64,000 nucleotides of DNA from JBCAXA01 sp038749025 (GTDB lineage Bacteria > Pseudomonadota > Gammaproteobacteria > Steroidobacterales > Woeseiaceae). The DNA is taken from the NCBI GenBank assembly GCA_038749025.1, contig JBCDIL010000004.1, positions 62,001 to 126,000 of the forward strand. Reading direction: 5' to 3'. Shown in pieces: positions 25,344 through 34,520 of the stretch (positions are counted from its first letter, which is position 1; each line of letters begins with the position of its first letter). The position numbers and the translations under genes are program-made. Below the pieces are notes generated by a model. The model was not told where the DNA came from and searched no databases. It saw only the letters and a program-made list of their open reading frames with translations.

Positions 25344-27229
25344 CGCCTTACCGCTCCAATCAGACTATCGAACAGCGAGTCGGAGATGGCGATTAGCTGT
25401 GTCGCTGCTTGGTAGGCCTGCTGAAAGCGCACCAAATTCGCCGCTTCCTCATCAAGATCGACGCCGCTGACCTCCTGTTGTTGACGAACCGCCGCTGATC
25501 GTAATGCATCTTGCGCCTCGACCGAGGCTTGCAGATTGCGTGTCCGAATCCCGCTGTCTGTAACAATCCGACCGTAACTACCGACTATGCCCGTTCGGCC
25601 GTTATCAAGAACGCCACGATCGCGAAAGCCCGCCAGCTCGATCGCGTTCCGGTTGTCTCCAAACGCATTGGTATTGGCCTGCAGACGAAACGTGTCGCCG
25701 GCAACTGGACTACCACTGATCGTGAACTCCGTTCCATTCAGAGTAATTGGATCGCCATCGACGTAGGTGAAGCTCCCCGCACCGTTTACCGTATATGTCG
25801 TTGGATTGACAAACTCGATGACGCTGCTCGACAGCAGGTCCGGATCATCAATATCAACCGTCGTGTTAATCGAGATTGCAGCACCGCTAACATTCGATAA
25901 GTCTGCTTCTGCGCTAACCGGCGCAGCAAATGCAAGATCTTCAGCGTCGCTCAGCGCGAGACGAATGCCGCTGGCCGCAGCGCGGGTCGGCTCGACAGCG
26001 AATCGGTCATCGGCGGTGGGCACACCGGCGACGACGATCGAGATACCGTTGAACCGTAACGGATCGGCACCACTACCGGTGCCCGTAATCGTGACCGCCT
26101 CACCGTCGCTTTGCCGAATAGCTTGATAGTTGGTCCCGTTGAACAGTAGCTCGTAGCTGTCACCGGTAAACGTCGCTAGATCATCGATGCTAACCGTTAG
26201 GCTGGCGCTGCCCGTATTGTCGGCTGATGGACGAGCGCTCAACGCACCGTCAACGGCAAAAATGTCGTTACCGAAGTTTCCGGCAAGATCCAAGCCGCGA
26301 GCGGCTTGCGTATTCAACGTCGTGGCAAGCGTTAATGCGGTTTGGCCTAACAGATCACGTGTGTTGTCGACGATTGTTGTTCGTGCGGCCATCAGTCCAC
26401 CGAGTTGACCACTGGACAGTTCTATCGGCGATGTTGCGCCGGTTTGGCCAGATCGCAGTTCAATCCGCCGTCGCGTTGGGTTCAACGGATCGTCCGTGGC
26501 GACCAATTCGTTGGCGCCGCCGCTTGTCACAAGTGAAACACCCGGTAACGCAATGACGTTAACGCTACCGGCCGAGTCCTCAACGGTCTCTATGCCGATC
26601 AAGTCGGCTAAGCGGGTCAACGCAAGATCGCGCTGATCGAGAAGATCATTGGGAGGAATTGGACCGTTTTGCTGGGCAGCGATACGGTTGTTGAGATCAG
26701 CGACCTCAGACGACAGCGCATTAATTTCATCGACGGTGGCACCGATGTTTCGATCGATTTCGGCCGCGATGTTCTCGAGCTCATCGCCAATCCGGTTAAA
26801 GCGATTGGCCAGTGCTTGCGCTTCACCTAAAACCGCTTGTCGTAGCTCAATCGAGGCAGGGTCTGCCGTTGCATCTTGGATGCTATCGAAGAATGCTTGG
26901 ATCGTTGGTGCGATCCCCGACTCTGGATCAGCCAATAAATTGTTGACTCGGTCGGAATACGTGGACAGTTGGGACAAACGTCCTTGCGCCGACGTCGTAT
27001 CGACAATGCTGTCAAATACAAATTGATTGTAGATTCGCGTTAGACCGTCGACGACCACGCCGTTACCGACACTGTTACCCAGCGTCCGTTGCGGTTGCGA
27101 CGGTATCAAATCGGCCCGTTGACGCGAATAGCCTGGCGTATTGACGTTAGCGATGTTTTGCCCCGTCACATCCAGTGCGGTACGTATCCCGGTCAGTGCC
27201 GATAGGCCTGACGTAAAGAACCCACTCAT
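25340..27229 (-). CDS. flgK: FlgK, hook-filament junction protein 1
   Basis: FlgK (HAP1) forms the hook-proximal junction ring. The 629 residues start with the axial-protein pattern GLSALTGIRTALDVTGQNIA and NVNTPGYSRQRADL and end with LVRFQQAYQAATQLIAISD. The middle contains repeated beta-rich insertions, which accounts for a length above the enteric 547. It starts 33 bases after flgJ, with no separate promoter that I can see. Confidence 0.96.
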   Translation of the reverse strand: MSGFFTSGLSALTGIRTALDVTGQNIANVNTPGYSRQRADLIPSQPQRTLGNSVGNGVVVDGLTRIYNQFVFDSIVDTTSAQGRLSQLSTYSDRVNNLLADPESGIAPTIQAFFDSIQDATADPASIELRQAVLGEAQALANRFNRIGDELENIAAEIDRNIGATVDEINALSSEVADLNNRIAAQQNGPIPPNDLLDQRDLALTRLADLIGIETVEDSAGSVNVIALPGVSLVTSGGANELVATDDPLNPTRRRIELRSGQTGATSPIELSSGQLGGLMAARTTIVDNTRDLLGQTALTLATTLNTQAARGLDLAGNFGNDIFAVDGALSARPSADNTGSASLTVSIDDLATFTGDSYELLFNGTNYQAIRQSDGEAVTITGTGSGADPLRFNGISIVVAGVPTADDRFAVEPTRAAASGIRLALSDAEDLAFAAPVSAEADLSNVSGAAISINTTVDIDDPDLLSSSVIEFVNPTTYTVNGAGSFTYVDGDPITLNGTEFTISGSPVAGDTFRLQANTNAFGDNRNAIELAGFRDRGVLDNGRTGIVGSYGRIVTDSGIRTRNLQASVEAQDALRSAAVRQQQEVSGVDLDEEAANLVRFQQAYQAATQLIAISDSLFDSLIGAVRR

Positions 27230-27262
27230 ATGTTGTCACCCATAACCAAGTCCAGTACGACC

Positions 27263-28141
27263 CTACGGTGATACACCGGTTTCCATCGGCGTCAGCGCGC
27301 CGATCTTTAGATGTTCGATGGCGTGTTGCATCGTCTCGCTAGAGGCAACGGCTCGCAGTTTCGCCGAATAGGCGGGGTCGGTCGCGTAGCCCGCTTCACT
27401 CAAGGCGTTGGCGAATCGACCGATATCGTCGCCGGCGTTTTTGACGGCGGCGTAACGAGGATTGTTGCCGACAAACTCGACGTAGTCGTCGAATGCAGCC
27501 CCAGGGGTCGGGTACGCGCGAAAACGCGCGTGCTCTCGTACGGCTACGCCGTCTCGGTACTCGAGCGTATTGCGCGTTACCGTGTCACCTTGCCAACGAC
27601 TGTCGGCTTTGATGCCAAAGTAATTGTGCGCATCCGCTCCGTTGTCGCCGTGCATTTTTTGTACACCCCACCCCGTCTCTAGGGCCGCTTGCGACACGAC
27701 GGCCGTGGTACTGACGCCAAGCGCCGCGGCGGCCCGCTTCGCGTACGGCCACAGACCACGGACGAATTCGAACGGTGTCGTCGGTTCGACAGACTCCGAA
27801 TTGGGCACGATAGGCGCACGTGCAACCGTCGGATTCGATCGACCAACGGGCGGCGTGTCACCACGTAGCTGACCGGCGATCACCGATGCCAGTCCTAGGC
27901 CTTTGCCATTCGCAATCGCGCCAGCCAACTGTTGATCGAACAGCTGCTGGTAGAGTTTCGCGTCGTCGCCGCCACCGAGCAGTCCGCCTTCGGGAAGCGT
28001 GTCACGCATCGACTTCATTAGCGTTTCAATAAACAACGCCTCGAATTCTTGTGCCGTTTGTTGGAGCGCTGCGTCATCGCCGTTCACGGCGTCAGAGCGC
28101 AGCGACACAAACCGCGAGAAATCGATAACAGAGCCGTTCAT
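27263..28141 (-). CDS. flgJ: FlgJ, rod cap protein and peptidoglycan hydrolase
   Basis: FlgJ caps the growing rod and cuts a hole in the cell wall for it. The 292 residues include the N-terminal rod-cap domain (EFEALFIETLMKSMRDTLP) and, after a Pro-rich linker near residue 110, a C-terminal glucosaminidase domain (SQAALETGWG with the catalytic Glu, then NYFGIKAD). This two-domain form is the usual one in beta- and gammaproteobacteria. It starts 2 bases after flgI. Confidence 0.96.
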   Translation of the reverse strand: MNGSVIDFSRFVSLRSDAVNGDDAALQQTAQEFEALFIETLMKSMRDTLPEGGLLGGGDDAKLYQQLFDQQLAGAIANGKGLGLASVIAGQLRGDTPPVGRSNPTVARAPIVPNSESVEPTTPFEFVRGLWPYAKRAAAALGVSTTAVVSQAALETGWGVQKMHGDNGADAHNYFGIKADSRWQGDTVTRNTLEYRDGVAVREHARFRAYPTPGAAFDDYVEFVGNNPRYAAVKNAGDDIGRFANALSEAGYATDPAYSAKLRAVASSETMQHAIEHLKIGALTPMETGVSP

Positions 28142-28143
28142 GA

Positions 28144-29277
28144 CTAGATAACGATCAGCTCAGCACGCAGCGAACCCGCTTGGCGTAACGCTTCCAGTAT
28201 GGCGACCAGATCCCCGGGAGCGGCACCTACTTGATTGACCGCCTCGACGATCTCGTTGAGGCTCGCACCCGGTTCAAACAAGAACATGCTCGAACCGTCT
28301 TCATTAATGGTGACCTCACTATCGGCCACGACAGCGGTCTGCCCTTGGCCGAGCGGCGCTGGCTGGCTCACGAAGGCCTGCTCGCTAATCGTTACAACGA
28401 GTGAGCCATGCGCGACGGCTGCTGGCGTGACTCTAACGTGCGAGCCGATCACAACAGTGCCGGTTCGCGAGTTAACGATGACGCGAGCCGGCGCCTCGCC
28501 GGGTTGTACTTCAAGGTTCTCCAACACGGCGATGAAAGACGTCCGTTGGGCTGGGTCCTGTGGCGCTGCTACGGCGATTGATACGGCATCAATCGCGGCT
28601 GCGGTTTCGGCACCGAGCGAAGAATTAATCGCACTCGCCAAGCGTGTCGCCGTGGTGAAGTCCGGTGTTTTCAAATTGAGGAATACCGGTTCGTCCGTCG
28701 GCAATCCCGCCGGCGAATGACGTTCGACCGTAGCTCCGCCCGGTATCCGGCCAGCACTCGGGATGTTGACGGTTACGCTCGAACCATCCAGGCCAGATGC
28801 GCCGAATCCGCCAACCACGAGATTCCCTTGCGCAAGGGCATAGACTTCGCCGTCAACGCCGCGCAGCGGTGTCAACAGCAAGCTGCCGCCGCGTAAGCTG
28901 CCGGCGTTACCGATCGACGCCACGGTGACATCGATCTTGGTCCCAGGTTTGGCGAATGCAGGCAGCTCGGCGTGTATGGAAACCGCCGCAACGTTCTGTA
29001 GCTGGGGGTTGACGTCCGCCGGCAACGTGATACCGAATTGGGTCAACATGTTTCTCAGGGATTGAATTGTGAACGGCGTTTGCGCCGTTTGGTCCCCGGT
29101 CCCATCCAGTCCGACAACGAGTCCGTATCCGACCAGTGCATTGCTACGCACGCCTGCGACACCGGCCAAATCCTTCACTCGATCGGCACTCGCGACGGTG
29201 CCGAGCAGGCTCATCGCAAGCACGAACGTAATGAACCGAGGGATAGGTGCCCGTACTAAATCTATGAAAGTGACCAT
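28144..29277 (-). CDS. flgI: FlgI, flagellar P-ring protein
   Basis: FlgI forms the P-ring around the rod in the peptidoglycan layer. The 377 residues start with a signal sequence ending at VASA and the mature start DRVKDLAGVAGVRSNALVGY, which is nearly invariant in the family. The C-terminus ends LRQAGSLRAELIVI as expected. It lies 9 bases after flgH. Confidence 0.97.
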   Translation of the reverse strand: MVTFIDLVRAPIPRFITFVLAMSLLGTVASADRVKDLAGVAGVRSNALVGYGLVVGLDGTGDQTAQTPFTIQSLRNMLTQFGITLPADVNPQLQNVAAVSIHAELPAFAKPGTKIDVTVASIGNAGSLRGGSLLLTPLRGVDGEVYALAQGNLVVGGFGASGLDGSSVTVNIPSAGRIPGGATVERHSPAGLPTDEPVFLNLKTPDFTTATRLASAINSSLGAETAAAIDAVSIAVAAPQDPAQRTSFIAVLENLEVQPGEAPARVIVNSRTGTVVIGSHVRVTPAAVAHGSLVVTISEQAFVSQPAPLGQGQTAVVADSEVTINEDGSSMFLFEPGASLNEIVEAVNQVGAAPGDLVAILEALRQAGSLRAELIVI

Positions 29278-29286
29278 GGGTGAGAC

Positions 29287-29958
29287 CTAGAACGGGTGCA
29301 ACACAGAGGATAGAAAGCGTTGCAGCAAACCCATTCGATTCGCGGCATCCAAGGCACCTTTGCCGCTGTAAGCGATGCGCGCGTCGGCGATCTGCGTCGA
29401 TGAAATCGAGTTGTCGGACGCGATATCAATGCCGCGGACGATACCCGACAAACGAATGAACTCTTTTCCCTGATTCAGGGTCACCCATTTTTCACCTTGG
29501 ATACGCAAGTTGCCATTGGGTAACCGCTCGATGACCGAGACGGTAATGTCACCTTGCAATGAGTTGCTTTGGGCACTGTCGCCGGCGCCATCGAAACTTT
29601 GCGCACCCGCCAGCGAGCTCGACAAGATCGGTATCGTATCGAGCGTGACGGGCCGGCCGAACACGGTGGGATTTTGATAGTCGGCCGACGAGTCTTTACT
29701 GATCGACGTACTAGACGATTTGCTGGCGGTCGTCGATTCGCTGAGACGGACGGTCAAAATATCACCGACCTGCCGAGCCCGGTTGTCCTCGAAGATTCGC
29801 ATGTCAAAGCCCTGGCGGTAAACGGCACCGGACTGCGACTCTGGCGCAACAAGCACCGTCAGCGGAGCCGGCGGCACCGGATCGGGTATCGGCGCGTGAC
29901 TGGCGCATGCGTTCACACCGAGCACTAATCCGACAACGATTGTCTTTCTGATCATCAT
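29287..29958 (-). CDS. flgH: FlgH, flagellar L-ring lipoprotein
   Basis: FlgH forms the L-ring in the outer membrane. The 223 residues begin with a lipoprotein signal whose lipobox is VNAC (Cys at residue 18). The conserved core reads RQVGDILTVRLSESTTASKS, with GEKWVTLNQGKEFIRLSGIV and the end NRMGLLQRFLSSVLHPF. Two ATG codons are adjacent; the first gives the length used. Confidence 0.96.
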   Translation of the reverse strand: MMIRKTIVVGLVLGVNACASHAPIPDPVPPAPLTVLVAPESQSGAVYRQGFDMRIFEDNRARQVGDILTVRLSESTTASKSSSTSISKDSSADYQNPTVFGRPVTLDTIPILSSSLAGAQSFDGAGDSAQSNSLQGDITVSVIERLPNGNLRIQGEKWVTLNQGKEFIRLSGIVRGIDIASDNSISSTQIADARIAYSGKGALDAANRMGLLQRFLSSVLHPF

Positions 29959-29964
29959 GGCGCC

Positions 29965-30750
29965 TTACAAGTTATTGTTGAGGTATTGCAGCATTTGGTC
30001 ATTGGTCGAGATTGCCTTCGAGTTCATTTCGTAGGCTCGCTGCGTCTCAATCATGTTGACGAGCTCCTCGACGACGTTGACGTTCGAACTCTCAAGTGAG
30101 CCTTGCGACAACGTACCAAGACCGGTCAGTCCCGGCGTACCGGTTTGGGCGGTCCCGCTGGCCGTCGTTTCAACGAACAGGTTCTCGCCGCGCGGCTGCA
30201 AACCGCCAGGGTTTACAAAGTCGACCAACTGCAAGTTGCCAACCTGGGTGGGCTGACTTTGCCCCGCCAGCGTGACTGATATCACGCCATCGGTGCCGAT
30301 CGTCAGACTTTGGGTTCCCTGCGGGATCGTTATCGCCGGTTGTAAGCGGTAGCCACCGCTGGTAACAAGTTCGCCGGTCGCGTTCAATTGGAACGAGCCA
30401 TTACGCGTATAGCCGGCCGTCCCATCGGGCAAATCGACCTGGAAGAATCCCCGTCCTAAGATCGCCATGTCGAGGTTGTTACCGGTTTGAACGATATTGC
30501 CCTGGTTGAATGTCTTCTCGGTACCCACGACCCTAACGCCGGTGCCTAGGTACAGCCCGGATGGCAAAATGGTGTCCTGCGACGACTGACCGCCAGCTTG
30601 GCGAATATTTTGGTACACCAGGTCTTCAAAGGCCGCACGTGAGCGCTTAAATCCTGTCGTTCCTACGTTGGCGAGGTTATTCGACACGACACTCATTCGC
30701 GTTTGTTGCGCGTCGAGGCCGGTTTTAGCGATCCACAATCCTTGGTTCAT
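29965..30750 (-). CDS. flgG: FlgG, flagellar distal rod protein
   Basis: FlgG is the main distal rod protein. The 261 residues match the family length exactly. The start MNQGLWIAKTGLDAQQTRM and NLANVGTTGFKRSRAAFEDL and the C-terminal NVVEELVNMIETQRAYEMNS are hallmarks. It follows flgF after 17 bases. Confidence 0.97.
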   Translation of the reverse strand: MNQGLWIAKTGLDAQQTRMSVVSNNLANVGTTGFKRSRAAFEDLVYQNIRQAGGQSSQDTILPSGLYLGTGVRVVGTEKTFNQGNIVQTGNNLDMAILGRGFFQVDLPDGTAGYTRNGSFQLNATGELVTSGGYRLQPAITIPQGTQSLTIGTDGVISVTLAGQSQPTQVGNLQLVDFVNPGGLQPRGENLFVETTASGTAQTGTPGLTGLGTLSQGSLESSNVNVVEELVNMIETQRAYEMNSKAISTNDQMLQYLNNNL

Positions 30751-30767
30751 CGTGTAGTTCCCCTGTT

Positions 30768-31514
30768 TTATCCGCCGCTGCTACGCAGCATGGCGGCGGC
30801 AGCATCTGCGTTGTCTTCGGCGTTACGAATGATGTTGACTTGGCTCTCGTACTGGCGAGCGAGGCTGATCATGGAAACCAGCGCATCGGCGACGTTGACA
30901 TTGCTCGACTCAAGCGCACCAGACTGAACCGACACGGTGGCATCAGCCGGTGCGATCGCCCCGTCGGCAGTTCGCAAGAGACCATCCGGACCTTTGACGA
31001 GTGACTCCGGATCTGGTTTTACGAGCTTCAGGCGATCAACGATCGACAAAGCCTCGGGACCTTGGCCGAGTGAGCGAACAGTAATCGTGCCGTCATTACC
31101 TATGAGCAGCGTTTCATTGGGCGGTACAGCCACTGGGCCGCCCTCGCCGATCACCGGCATCCCATCCGCCGTCGTCAACAAGCCGCCACTGCCCACACGG
31201 AAATTGCCCGCACGTGTGTACGCCTCCCCACCATTTGGTGTCTGGACAGCGAAGTAACCCTCGCCGCTGATGGCGACATCCAAGTTATGCCCCGTCGTCT
31301 GGATCGCGCCTTCACGTAAGTCGATACCGTAGGCATCGACGACAGCGTTGGTCCGTGTTGGTAAGCCGGTACCCTCCACGTCGCGCTGCGAGAACGCATG
31401 CAGATCGGCGCGAAAGCCGGTCGTACTGACGTTCGCCAGGTTGTTCGCCGTTATCGCCTGGGCGACTTCCGTCTGCTTGGCGCCGGTCATAGCGATGTAG
31501 GCCAATCTGTCCAT
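30768..31514 (-). CDS. flgF: FlgF, flagellar proximal rod protein
   Basis: FlgF is a proximal rod protein. I chose the ATG at 31514, giving 248 residues that start MDRLAYIAMTGAKQTEVAQA, in line with the family start (MD..IYTAM pattern). A start at 31541 would add nine residues. The NNLANVSTTGFRADL motif and the C-terminal NVADALVSMISLARQYESQV are present. Confidence 0.95.
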   Translation of the reverse strand: MDRLAYIAMTGAKQTEVAQAITANNLANVSTTGFRADLHAFSQRDVEGTGLPTRTNAVVDAYGIDLREGAIQTTGHNLDVAISGEGYFAVQTPNGGEAYTRAGNFRVGSGGLLTTADGMPVIGEGGPVAVPPNETLLIGNDGTITVRSLGQGPEALSIVDRLKLVKPDPESLVKGPDGLLRTADGAIAPADATVSVQSGALESSNVNVADALVSMISLARQYESQVNIIRNAEDNADAAAAMLRSSGG

Positions 31515-31548
31515 GTATTCGACTCTATAGTCAGACTTCAATCAGCGG

Positions 31549-32760
31549 CTATCGAATGTTGATAATCGTCTGCGTGGTCGTGTCAGCCGTGGAAATCATC
31601 TGGGCGTTTGCCTGGAAGTTCCGCTGCACGGTGATCATGTTGACCAATTGCTCCGTTAAGTCGACGTTCGAGGCCTCCAGAGCACCCGATGTGATGCTGC
31701 CAAACCGACCCACGTTGGCGTCGCCGAGTATCGGTTCACCCGACGCAACGGTCGATGTCCATGAACCATCAACTTGCTCCAAGCCTTGTGGGTTTGAGAA
31801 CAACGCCAGTGCAATCTTGCCGAGCGCTGTTGATTGGCCGTTAGTAAACCGCGCGACCAACACGCCGTCACGATCAATCGCGAGACCGGTTAGCGTTCCG
31901 CTAGCACTGCCGTCCTGCGAAATGGTGTTGACGGCAAAGGCGCCACCGAATTGGGTCGTGCCCGCGATATCAACGGTAAGGTTGATGGGCGATGCACCGT
32001 TAGCCGGATCGTACGCGGGGAGCGTGAAGTCGCCCGTGGCCGGTGTGGCAATCTGCCCAGACGCATCGAACGTTACAGCCTGGGAGCCAACCGTCGTGCC
32101 GTCGATTGAAACGTGCGCAGTCCAGGCGTTGTTGGCCGCTTCTTTGACGAAGAACAAGGTCGACGTTGCAGGGTTACCCAACGAGTCATAAATGGTGATC
32201 GAGGTCGAGTGGTTGTACGACGCCGGCACATCGGGATCGAACGGTGTAACGGTGGGTTGCGTCGCATCGGCAGGTACATTGACATCAAAGTCAGATCGCG
32301 TTGTTGCCGTCGGCGGATTCGCGCCGGTCGACACCTGCAAGTCAGACAATTGTCCGGAATTAAATTCACCGGGAATGGTCGGCAGATACCCTTGTAACCG
32401 ACTGCCGTCAGAGGCTACTACAAAGCCCTCGTTGTCGATCCTAAAGTTTCCGGCGCGGGTGTATTCAAGCGCACCGTCATTGCTAACGGCGAAAAAACCC
32501 TCACCGGTAATCGCCAGATCAAGCGCGTTGTTGGTGAAATCGATGTTGCCCTGCGCGAACTGCTGGGAAACCTCATTGAGTCGCACACCACTACCAATAG
32601 CCGCAGCGCTTGTTGACTGCGCGGAGTTGGCATAGACCGCTTCAAATTCAGCGCGGGATTCTTTAAAGCCAACCGTGTTGACGTTAGCAAGGTTGTTAGC
32701 CGTTACGGCCAGGTCATCGGAAGCGGCATTGAGTCCGCTGAGGGCAATTCGAAATGGCAT
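31549..32760 (-). CDS. flgE: FlgE, flagellar hook protein
   Basis: FlgE is the hook subunit. The 403 residues match the family length. The N-terminal axial motif reads NNLANVNTVGFKESRAEF, and the C-terminus ends with TEQLVNMITVQRNFQANAQ followed by MISTADTTTQTIINIR. The middle domain holds the typical STSITIYDSLGNPAT. It lies 29 bases after flgD. Confidence 0.97.
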   Translation of the reverse strand: MPFRIALSGLNAASDDLAVTANNLANVNTVGFKESRAEFEAVYANSAQSTSAAAIGSGVRLNEVSQQFAQGNIDFTNNALDLAITGEGFFAVSNDGALEYTRAGNFRIDNEGFVVASDGSRLQGYLPTIPGEFNSGQLSDLQVSTGANPPTATTRSDFDVNVPADATQPTVTPFDPDVPASYNHSTSITIYDSLGNPATSTLFFVKEAANNAWTAHVSIDGTTVGSQAVTFDASGQIATPATGDFTLPAYDPANGASPINLTVDIAGTTQFGGAFAVNTISQDGSASGTLTGLAIDRDGVLVARFTNGQSTALGKIALALFSNPQGLEQVDGSWTSTVASGEPILGDANVGRFGSITSGALEASNVDLTEQLVNMITVQRNFQANAQMISTADTTTQTIINIR

Positions 32761-32789
32761 GGGTTTACTCCACTGTCAAAGTCGATCAA

Positions 32790-33458
32790 TCAAAGAATGC
32801 GTCGTACGTCACCAAACAGGACGGAACCGACGTTAGAGGTATCAATCAGAACGCCGCGCGGATCACCGAGCGACACACTGTCGACGGCGCTGCGTACAAG
32901 CACCGGTACTGTTTCGAGGAAGTCGCCGCGCTGCACGCTGGCGACCAATTGGTATGTCCCAGCGGCAGCCGTTTCGCCATCGAGATCGTTACCGTCCCAT
33001 TCGAAGGCGATTTCGCCGCCGTTTTGCGGGCCTAAATCGATGCTGCCGACCAGTTCGCCACTGGCGCTAATCACGTCCACCGTAACGCCGCTTGCCGGCC
33101 CTTCTAAACTGACGACACCGCGTAGCGGCTGGTCCTCGCTATGCGTGGCAAATTCGGACTGCGTCAGGATGTCTTTACCAACGATGTTGCCCGCTTGCAG
33201 CGCTTGCTCACCGCTTATAGCCGTCGCTAAATCAGTGAATGACGTATCGAGTTCGGTAATGCCATTAACGGTCGAGAACTGCGCAAGCTGACCAAGAAAG
33301 TCACCATTGGTCATCGGCTCGAACGGGTCTTGATTTTGAAACTGAGCGACCATCAACTCCAGGAATTCAGCTTGTCCCAATTCGTCGCGCGGTCGTTCCT
33401 CGGGCTGGGCCGACTCCGAGAGCGATCGAAGGTAATCGTTGGTTTCGAGTATGTTCAC
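32790..33458 (-). CDS. flgD: FlgD, flagellar hook cap/scaffolding protein
   Basis: FlgD caps the growing hook. The 222 residues carry the family core LGQAEFLELMVAQFQNQDP followed by FEPMTNGDFLGQLAQFSTVN, and a C-terminal Ig/tudor-like domain (FEWDGNDLDGETAAAGTYQL). The start codon is GTG, 9 bases after the flgC stop. Confidence 0.96.
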   Translation of the reverse strand: MNILETNDYLRSLSESAQPEERPRDELGQAEFLELMVAQFQNQDPFEPMTNGDFLGQLAQFSTVNGITELDTSFTDLATAISGEQALQAGNIVGKDILTQSEFATHSEDQPLRGVVSLEGPASGVTVDVISASGELVGSIDLGPQNGGEIAFEWDGNDLDGETAAAGTYQLVASVQRGDFLETVPVLVRSAVDSVSLGDPRGVLIDTSNVGSVLFGDVRRIL

Positions 33459-33467
33459 AGTGCTTCC

Positions 33468-33878
33468 TTAAGAGCCGAGTGATAGCGTGCGCAGCAGTAA
33501 GTCTTTACTGGTCTGCAACACTTCGATGTTGTTCTGGTAAGAGCGTGAAGCAGACAGCATGTTGACCATCTCCTCGACCGCATTGACATTGGATACCCAG
33601 ACATTGCCGTCGGCGTCCGCGTCGGGATGTGCGGGTTGATACAGCGCGCGCACAGGTGCGTTGCTCTCGGTGATACCCGTGACGGCCACCGGGACGTTGG
33701 GCGAGTTTCCGAAGGCGTCGTAGACGGCCTGAAACACCGGCTGCTTGGCCCGATAGGCCGCTTCTTCACTACCGGCTACGTCACCGGCATTCGCCAAGTT
33801 ACTGGCGGTTGTATTGAGGCGAACCGACTGTGCCGCCATGCCGGAACCGGCGATATCAAACACACGGAGCATGCTCAT
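33468..33878 (-). CDS. flgC: FlgC, flagellar proximal rod protein
   Basis: FlgC is a proximal rod protein. The 136 residues contain MLRVFDIAGSGMAAQSVRLN and TASNLANAGDVAGSEEAAYR at the N-terminus, and NAVEEMVNMLSASRSYQNN near the C-terminus. The ATG overlaps the flgB stop (ATGA); a second ATG two codons in is an alternative. Confidence 0.96.
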   Translation of the reverse strand: MSMLRVFDIAGSGMAAQSVRLNTTASNLANAGDVAGSEEAAYRAKQPVFQAVYDAFGNSPNVPVAVTGITESNAPVRALYQPAHPDADADGNVWVSNVNAVEEMVNMLSASRSYQNNIEVLQTSKDLLLRTLSLGS

Positions 33879-34264
33879 GAGCGCTCCCCGCTGATCGCGT
33901 GGCGCAACGTTCGGATCTTGCCGTTAATAAACTGCAGGCTCGCTTGGTACTGGACGACGTTCTCCGCAAACGCCGCCTGCTCAACGTCAGTTTCCACCGT
34001 ATTGCCGTCAACACTCGGTTGCATCGGAATCCGATACTTGAGCGCTGGGTCGGCGGCACCACTGGCAGCGGCTGGTAAATGCGTACTGTGTGTACGACGG
34101 AGTGGCGATTGCGATTCGGCGTTCGCGAGAACTTCTCGAAAATCCATATCTCGCGCCTGGAAGCCCGGCGTGTCGGCATGCGCCAGGTTGCGAGCAAGAA
34201 TCTCGTTGCGGTCCGCCCGGTGTTGTAGTGCGATGGCATGAAAGCCAAACAGTGAATCGTCCAT
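33875..34264 (-). CDS. flgB: FlgB, flagellar proximal rod protein
   Basis: FlgB is the innermost rod protein and the first gene of the rod-hook operon. From the ATG at 34264 it has 129 residues, beginning MDDSLFGFHAIALQHRADR with the axial motif NLAHADTPGFQARDMDF. The longer in-frame start at 34390 lies upstream of the sigma-54 promoter and would not be transcribed from it, so it is rejected. No clear Shine-Dalgarno sequence precedes the ATG. Confidence 0.95.
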   Translation of the reverse strand: MDDSLFGFHAIALQHRADRNEILARNLAHADTPGFQARDMDFREVLANAESQSPLRRTHSTHLPAAASGAADPALKYRIPMQPSVDGNTVETDVEQAAFAENVVQYQASLQFINGKIRTLRHAISGERS

Positions 34265-34310
34265 TTTGCAGCCGTGTTCGTATCGACAGTCGCTTGGTGG
34301 TGAATTACAA

Positions 34311-34326
34311 AGCAAAGCGCGTGCCA
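34311..34326 (-). promoter_or_regulatory. Sigma-54 promoter of the flgB operon
   Basis: The minus strand reads TGGCACGCGCTTTGCT, a full match to TGGCAC-N5-TTGCW. It ends 47 bases before the flgB ATG. It probably drives flgBCDEFGHIJ and, by read-through, flgKL. The divergent flgA promoter is about 145 bases away. Confidence 0.92.
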
Positions 34327-34420
34327 AGATCGTCGAAGCGCAGCGGCAGTGAATTTTCCGCCTACCCGTACGCGCTAAGCGGCAATCCATTGCCGGTCAT
34401 GCCGCCAAGAAGAGGCAAAT

Positions 34421-34450
34421 CGCTGCCGCTGCTGCGGCTCTGCGGCAGCG
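34421..34450. repeat. Perfect 9-bp inverted repeat between flgB and flgA
   Basis: CGCTGCCGC and GCGGCAGCG flank a 12-base loop that itself contains GCTGCGGC. The repeat lies between two divergent sigma-54 promoters, 20 bases upstream of the flgA -24 element and about 95 bases upstream of the flgB one. That is where an enhancer-binding protein site would be expected. A hairpin role in RNA is unlikely because neither promoter would transcribe it. The rest of this 256-base gap holds only the two promoters. Confidence 0.6.
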
Positions 34451-34469
34451 GAATCGGTGTCGTCGTCAC

Positions 34470-34485
34470 TGGCATGACACTTGCT
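34470..34485 (+). promoter_or_regulatory. Sigma-54 promoter of flgA
   Basis: The plus strand reads TGGCATGACACTTGCT, matching TGGCAY-N5-TTGCW. It lies 36 bases before the flgA ATG at 34521. Confidence 0.88.
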
Positions 34486-34520
34486 TCAGTAGCGCTAGTC
34501 CGTAGCGAGTGAGTAAACCC

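Noticed and set aside
34265..34390. N-terminal extension of FlgB from an upstream in-frame start
   Set aside because: The extension spans the sigma-54 promoter, would not be in the mRNA and has no similarity to FlgB N-termini.
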